A stretch of DNA of 64,000 bases from Gammaproteobacteria bacterium (GTDB lineage Bacteria; Pseudomonadota; Gammaproteobacteria; Steroidobacterales; Steroidobacteraceae): contig JANYLM010000125.1 in the NCBI GenBank assembly GCA_025357835.1, forward strand, positions 1-64,000, read 5' to 3'. The translations under genes and the position numbers were made by a program. Below, piece after piece: positions 59,835-64,000 of this stretch; position 1 is the stretch's first letter; every line of letters begins with the position of its first letter. The notes under the pieces are model-generated. The model had not been told where the DNA came from. It searched no databases and was given only the letters and a program-made list of their open reading frames with translations.

Positions 59835-61306
59835 TGGCTAACTCAATGGCTGCCGATGTAACCCCCCTCCTGAGAGTTGCTCGGCAGGCGATGCTCGACA
59901 ACGGATTGCAGCCGGATTTCGGCGACGCGGTTGAGGCACAGGTGAGGTCGATTGCCCAGGCGGCGACCGAAACCGGACCTGAAATCCGCGATCTACGAAA
60001 TCTCTTGTGGGTGTCCATCGACAACGACAGCTCCCGCGATCTCGATCAGCTGTCGGTGGCGCAGCCGATCGGCGGCGGTGGGTTCAAGATCTTAGTGGCG
60101 ATAGCCGATGTCGATGCCATTGTGAAGATCGGTTCGCCGATCGATGCACACGGTCGCAGCAATACCACCTCGGTTTACACGGTCGCAGCGATTTTCCCCA
60201 TGCTGCCCGAGAAGCTCTCCACCGATCTTACCTCGCTCGGTGAAGACCAGGAACGTCTTGCCATCGTGGTAGAAATGACGATCGCACCCGATGGGGCGGT
60301 AACGCAGTCTGACATCTATCGTGCGCTCGTGGTCAATCGGGCCAAGCTTGCATACAACGGAGTCGGTGCTTGGCTGGAGGGCGGAGAGAAGCCGCCTGCG
60401 CGAGTCGCTGCGGTCGCCGGAGTGGATCAGCAACTACGCATTCAGGATGGGGTGGCACAGTCGCTGCGGGCGGCTCGCCAGGCCCGCGGCGCCCTGAACT
60501 TGGAAACCATCGAAGCACGGCCCGTATTTACGGCCGGCGCATTGAGCGACTTGAGGCCGGAGGAGAACAACCGCGCGAAGCAATTGATCGAGGAGTTCAT
60601 GGTCGCTGCCAACGGCGTGACGGCGCAGTTTCTGGCGGGCAAGGGATTCGCATCATTGCGTCGAGTACTGCGTACCCCGAAGCGATGGGATCGAATCGTG
60701 GCTTTGGCCGCTGCGCTGGGCGAAAGTCTCCCGCCCACACCGAGTGCCCTTGCACTGAGTGCCTTCCTGTTGAAGCGCCGGCAAATAGATCCCACGCTCT
60801 TCCCCGACCTGTCGCTATCCATCATCAAGCTGTTGGGTGCGGGCGAGTACGTTCTGGATGTGCCGGGAAAGACCATCGAGGGCCACTTCGGCCTTGCGGT
60901 AGCCGACTACACGCATTCCACGGCGCCCAACCGGCGTTTTCCGGACCTCATCGCGCAGCGGCTGGTGAAAGCGGCGCTGAGTGGCCGACCGTCGCCGTAC
61001 ACGGAAGAGGAACTAAACGCGCTGGCCGCGCACTGTACCGAACAACAAGACAATGCGGCAAAGGTAGAGCGTTCGGTGAGCAAGTCGGCGGCCGCGTTGT
61101 TGCTGGCGCGGCGTATCGGCGCGAAGTTCGATGCGATAGTCACCGGCGCTTCTGAAAAAGGAACCTGGGTGCGTATTTCGGCTCCAACCACCGAAGGCAG
61201 GGTGGTCAGGGGATTCGAGGGTCTCGACGTTGGCGACCGGGTGCGGGTGGAACTCATTCACACCGATGTTGCTCGGGGCTTCATCGATTTCGCTCGTGCA
61301 CGGTAG
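59834..61306 (+). CDS. RNB-domain ribonuclease (RNase II/R-like, short)
   Basis: This 490-residue protein contains the RNB catalytic domain: VSIDNDSSRDLDQLSVAQPI with active-site Asp residues near residue 63, FKILVAIADVDAIVKIGSPI, TTSVYTVAAIFPMLPEKLST, and later TAPNRRFPDLIAQRLV near 370. A C-terminal S1-like segment (EKGTWVRISAPTTEGRVVRG) is present, but the two N-terminal cold-shock domains of RNase II/R are absent. It may degrade RNA 3' to 5' or regulate other ribonucleases. Coupled to the lipoprotein gene by TAATG, and 3 bp upstream of the LOG-family gene. Confidence 0.9.
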   Translation: MANSMAADVTPLLRVARQAMLDNGLQPDFGDAVEAQVRSIAQAATETGPEIRDLRNLLWVSIDNDSSRDLDQLSVAQPIGGGGFKILVAIADVDAIVKIGSPIDAHGRSNTTSVYTVAAIFPMLPEKLSTDLTSLGEDQERLAIVVEMTIAPDGAVTQSDIYRALVVNRAKLAYNGVGAWLEGGEKPPARVAAVAGVDQQLRIQDGVAQSLRAARQARGALNLETIEARPVFTAGALSDLRPEENNRAKQLIEEFMVAANGVTAQFLAGKGFASLRRVLRTPKRWDRIVALAAALGESLPPTPSALALSAFLLKRRQIDPTLFPDLSLSIIKLLGAGEYVLDVPGKTIEGHFGLAVADYTHSTAPNRRFPDLIAQRLVKAALSGRPSPYTEEELNALAAHCTEQQDNAAKVERSVSKSAAALLLARRIGAKFDAIVTGASEKGTWVRISAPTTEGRVVRGFEGLDVGDRVRVELIHTDVARGFIDFARAR

Positions 61307-61309
61307 GCA

Positions 61310-62077
61310 ATGAAAAGCAAAGACTCGCCGACCTCCAGTCTCGCCTACGAGGACGCGGACTTCCTCGCAAGCGATGACGCTCGGCCGCTGCGCATTATTG
61401 CGGAGTATCTAGACCCGCTGCGTCGTTTTCGCCGGGAGCGCGTCCACGATACCATCGTATTCTTCGGCTCCGCCCGTCTCGCGGAGGAGGGCCCGCTCGG
61501 CCGCTTCTATGCGGAAGCACGCGAACTGGCACGGCTACTGACGCTGTGGTCGATGAGTCTGCCATCGCACCTGCATCGCTTGGTTATTTGTTCGGGCGGC
61601 GGCGGCGGGATCATGGAGGCCGCCAACCGAGGTGCCTCGGATGCAGGCGGCCGCAGCATCGGGCTCAACATCGGTCTGCCGCACGAGCAGCGCGCCAATC
61701 CCTACGTTACTCGCGAATTGGCCTTTAAATTTCGCTACTTTTTTATGCGCAAACTATGGTTCTCGCACCTGGCGCGCGCCTTGGTGGTCTTTCCGGGCGG
61801 CTTCGGCACCTTGGACGAGCTGACTGAGGTGTTGACCTTGGCGCAAACTCACAAACTCGCGCGCAAAGTGCCGGTGATACTGTACGGGCCGGACTACTGG
61901 AACGAGATCATCAATTTTGAGGCCTTGGTCCGTCACGGCATGATCAGCCGCGACGATCTGCAATTGTTCGAGTTTGCCGACGATCCGGCGGCCGCGTTCA
62001 AGCTGCTTCAGAAGAGGGTTGACATTGGTACGGACGAGACGACCCCGGCGTTCGCGAGATCGCGCTGCGGTGAATAA
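61310..62077 (+). CDS. LOG-family protein (TIGR00730-like Rossmann fold)
   Basis: This 255-residue protein has the LOG signatures VICSGGGGGIMEAANRGASD near residue 85 and VVFPGGFGTLDELTEVLTLA near 160. LOG enzymes release cytokinin-type bases from nucleotide monophosphates or act as general nucleotide 5'-monophosphate phosphoribohydrolases; bacterial PpnN is the nearest functional relative. The N-terminal extension is typical of the larger subgroup. It is 3 bp after the RNB gene, so the two are in one operon and may share nucleotide or RNA turnover. Confidence 0.92.
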   Translation: MKSKDSPTSSLAYEDADFLASDDARPLRIIAEYLDPLRRFRRERVHDTIVFFGSARLAEEGPLGRFYAEARELARLLTLWSMSLPSHLHRLVICSGGGGGIMEAANRGASDAGGRSIGLNIGLPHEQRANPYVTRELAFKFRYFFMRKLWFSHLARALVVFPGGFGTLDELTEVLTLAQTHKLARKVPVILYGPDYWNEIINFEALVRHGMISRDDLQLFEFADDPAAAFKLLQKRVDIGTDETTPAFARSRCGE

Positions 62078-62198
62078 ATTCATCCTGGCCGCCGCGTCGC
62101 GGGCGGCGGACTTAGACGATTACTCGATTCCGCGCAGTAACAAACAGCGGATTTCTTATCGGGCTTCGCAGCCGACGTCGAGTACTTGTTGAATCGCA

Positions 62199-63731
62199 TC
62201 AAGCTATCGCATATAGGAACTCGACGAACGACGCCACTGCACCGTCCAAACCTTTTATGGCGGGATTTTTGGAGTCGACCAGGTAGTACTCGTCCGGAGC
62301 ATGAGCACCCGTGCCATGCCCAAGCCCGAATAGGCCCGCGGGGAGACTCAGCGGCGGACTGGTGAATCGATAGCCCGGCCACGATCCCGGACTGCGCGGC
62401 ACGACCTGCGGCGCCGTCCCCAGCTTATTGAATGTGGCGAGCACGGCCTTGAAGAACTTGCTGTCGGGGTCCGTTTGCGTGGGATCGTAGCCGCCGCTCA
62501 TGTTGACTTCAATGTCCGCAAAGCCGTGCTTGGCGAGATGTGCTTTGAGCTTGGCCAGGGTGTCCGCAGCGGTCATGTCGGGCACCAGGCGCATGTCGAT
62601 CTTGGCCACCGCTCTATGGGGCAGTACCGTCTTGCCGCCGGGCCCGGTGTAGCCGCCCACCAGGCCTTCAATATTGATGGTGGGCTGTGAAAATAGACGC
62701 AGCAAGGAGTCAGGCCAGTTCAGATCGTGGACCCAGTGATCGACTCCGAATTCGGTCTTTATCGTGGCTTCCGGTACCGCCGCCGCGTACGCCAAAACCA
62801 TTTTCTTCTGCACATCGGACAGCGGCTTTATTTTGTCGAAAAAACCTTCGACCGCCGGCGTGTGCCCGTCCTTCTCGACCAGAGTGTTGAGCGCTTGAAT
62901 CAAGTGCCAGGACGGCGAATCGACCTGCGCTTCCAGGCTGGAGTGAATGTCCTTCTTGGGTCCGCGACCCCACTTCTCGCCGCTTGAAACCAATTCAAGT
63001 TCCACCACGCCTTTCGCTCCCGCGGCAACCTGTACGCTGCCATCCGAATCTTGGCTGGCATCCGGTAGCATCACGCCTACGCAGGATTTCACATAGGGAA
63101 ACACCTCAGGGCTATTTACAATTTCTCCAAAGTGCGGCGAAGCGATTTCCTCTTCCCCTTCGCAGACCAGGACAAGATTGACCGACAATTTCTTTCCCGT
63201 GGCTTTGAATGCCATGAGCGCACCCAAGAAGGAACTCTGCGGGCCCTTCTGGTTCACGGCACCGCGCCCCATGCACACCGTTCCCAGGCCGCCTTTCTCC
63301 ACCAGCCGGCCTTCCAGCGGCGGGGAACTCCATTCCTCGGGAATGAACTGCTTCACGTCGTACATGAAATAAATCGCCACGGTGGTTTTGGCGCCCGAAT
63401 CCATGCGGCCGAACACGCCCGGTTTTCCCGAGGTGGGTATGAGCTTCACGTCGGTGAATCCCGCCTGCTCGGCAAGCTTCGCCATGTACTGCGCGCCCTG
63501 GGGATAGTTACGGTTCTCGGCGGCAATGGATGGCAGGGCAATCCAATCCTGCAATCGCTTCACGTTCTCCGCGTGCATTGTCGGGATCTGTGCCAGCACG
63601 GCCGCCTTGTCGGAGTGCTTGCCGGAGCTTGCGGCAAACACCGCCACCGGCGCGGCCGTCAAAATGGCGCTCGAGGCGGCCCCATGCACGAAATCGCGTC
63701 GGCTCAAACCTGGGTCCTTTGAGTCAGCCAT
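62199..63731 (-). CDS. Exported M20-family-like metallohydrolase with altered metal motifs
   Basis: This 510-residue protein begins with a Tat leader (SRRDFVHGAASSAILTAAPV). It has an M20 peptidase layout: VAIYFMYDVKQFIPEEWSSP near residue 110, GRGAVNQKGPQSSFLGAL near 148, EGEEEIASPHF near 181, a dimerisation domain, and GLGHGTGAHAPDEYY near 480. However, the usual G-H-x-D zinc site reads F-M-Y-D, and the G-x-D-D-K-G site reads G-A-V-N-Q-K-G, so two canonical metal ligands are changed. It might use different ligands, bind one metal, or be a non-enzyme. The first codon of the longer frame (TTG at 63734) is rejected. Confidence 0.8.
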   Translation of the reverse strand: MADSKDPGLSRRDFVHGAASSAILTAAPVAVFAASSGKHSDKAAVLAQIPTMHAENVKRLQDWIALPSIAAENRNYPQGAQYMAKLAEQAGFTDVKLIPTSGKPGVFGRMDSGAKTTVAIYFMYDVKQFIPEEWSSPPLEGRLVEKGGLGTVCMGRGAVNQKGPQSSFLGALMAFKATGKKLSVNLVLVCEGEEEIASPHFGEIVNSPEVFPYVKSCVGVMLPDASQDSDGSVQVAAGAKGVVELELVSSGEKWGRGPKKDIHSSLEAQVDSPSWHLIQALNTLVEKDGHTPAVEGFFDKIKPLSDVQKKMVLAYAAAVPEATIKTEFGVDHWVHDLNWPDSLLRLFSQPTINIEGLVGGYTGPGGKTVLPHRAVAKIDMRLVPDMTAADTLAKLKAHLAKHGFADIEVNMSGGYDPTQTDPDSKFFKAVLATFNKLGTAPQVVPRSPGSWPGYRFTSPPLSLPAGLFGLGHGTGAHAPDEYYLVDSKNPAIKGLDGAVASFVEFLYAIA

Positions 63732-63949
63732 CAATTTCTCCCTTCATTTGGTTTAGTAGCGGACCCAGACGCCGCTGTGGACGTGGGGGCCAGCGGGGAT
63801 GGCGCGGTGGGGGTGGCAGCCGCAGCCTAACGAAACCATGGGCCTCGGGCCAGCGGTATTTTCCGTCTCGACGCGATATGCTTCACGTGGCAGCGCTCAT
63901 CGCTGCGCGCCACTTCCTCGCCTCGGACACCGCGCTCAGGGAGCCTCTT

Positions 63950-64000
63950 ATGTTGAACGTCGCACGCACTCCGATCCGTCGTATCTTTTGCGGCCTGTTC
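63950..64000 (+). CDS. Start of a gene at the right edge
   Basis: An ATG at 63950 after GGGAGCC opens a frame of 17 codons (MLNVARTPIRRIFCGLF) that runs out of the window. A basic start followed by hydrophobic residues could be a signal peptide. It is too short to assign. Confidence 0.35.
   Translation, partial: MLNVARTPIRRIFCGLF

Noticed and set aside
62089-62109. Hairpin CCGCCGC...GCGGCGG between the convergent LOG and M20 genes as a terminator
   Set aside because: Only 7 pairs, very GC-rich background and no T tract; chance structure is likely.
1-64000. CRISPR arrays, tRNA, rRNA and prophage genes
   Set aside because: No regularly spaced repeats, no cloverleaf or rRNA-like sequence, and no capsid, tail or integrase pattern were seen by eye; a covariance search could still find small RNAs.

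Overview
This window is GC-rich chromosomal DNA from a Gram-negative bacterium. Two TonB-dependent receptors, several lipoproteins with clear lipoboxes, Tat and Sec signal peptides, an AsmA-like protein, and a Ser/Thr kinase with TPR repeats coupled to an ECF sigma factor of the TIGR02999 type together suggest a gammaproteobacterium of the Nevskiales/Xanthomonadales kind (Steroidobacteraceae-like). That placement is inference, because no rRNA or marker gene is present. No tRNA, rRNA, CRISPR array or prophage was seen.

Layout. 0-1.2 kb: the end of a YfdX-family gene and an Hsp20 gene, separated by a strong hairpin; both families occur in transmissible stress-tolerance loci. 1.3-9.4 kb: two TonB receptors flanking a YncE-like beta-propeller and an exported acid-phosphatase-like enzyme, probably a scavenging locus. 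9.6-18.4 kb: an AsmA-like protein, an outer-membrane protein remnant, an RluE-like pseudouridine synthase downstream of a B12-type radical SAM protein, an exported cyclase overlapping a sodium symporter, and an MFS transporter. 18.5-28.2 kb: an accessory region rich in gene remnants (quinone oxidoreductase, YCII fused to a sigma-factor tail, MFS, VOC, metallo-beta-lactamase fold, transposase, alpha/beta hydrolase, and an SRPBCC gene with one base missing) among intact small enzymes and regulators, including a GrdB-like protein without selenocysteine. 28.4-34.9 kb: a TPR protein and a three-gene minus-strand cluster of small lipoprotein, large secreted protein and diheme cytochrome c. 35.1-38.6 kb: the ECF sigma factor and kinase-TPR pair. 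38.7-45.4 kb: exported proteins, with a duplicated approximately 310-bp segment flanking a ScyD/ScyE-like gene. 45.7-49.2 kb: an MFS gene split by a 2.23-kb IS1595-type element that carries two passenger genes. 49.3-55.5 kb: envelope and stress proteins (GlsB/YeaQ type, DUF2252, BON, phospholipase D-type lipoprotein), a lone receiver domain and a secreted HELAEW protein. 56-58.8 kb: a MerR-family regulator divergent from a Cu+-type P-type ATPase with a textbook operator. 59.2-63.7 kb: a lipoprotein overlapping an RNB ribonuclease, a LOG-family protein, and an exported M20-type protein with altered metal-ligand motifs. A new gene probably begins at the right edge.

The clearest unusual items are the IS1595-type element with its passenger genes, the lipoprotein/secreted protein/cytochrome cluster, the MerR regulator that combines features of MerR and CueR, and the high density of terminal gene fragments between 18 and 28 kb.
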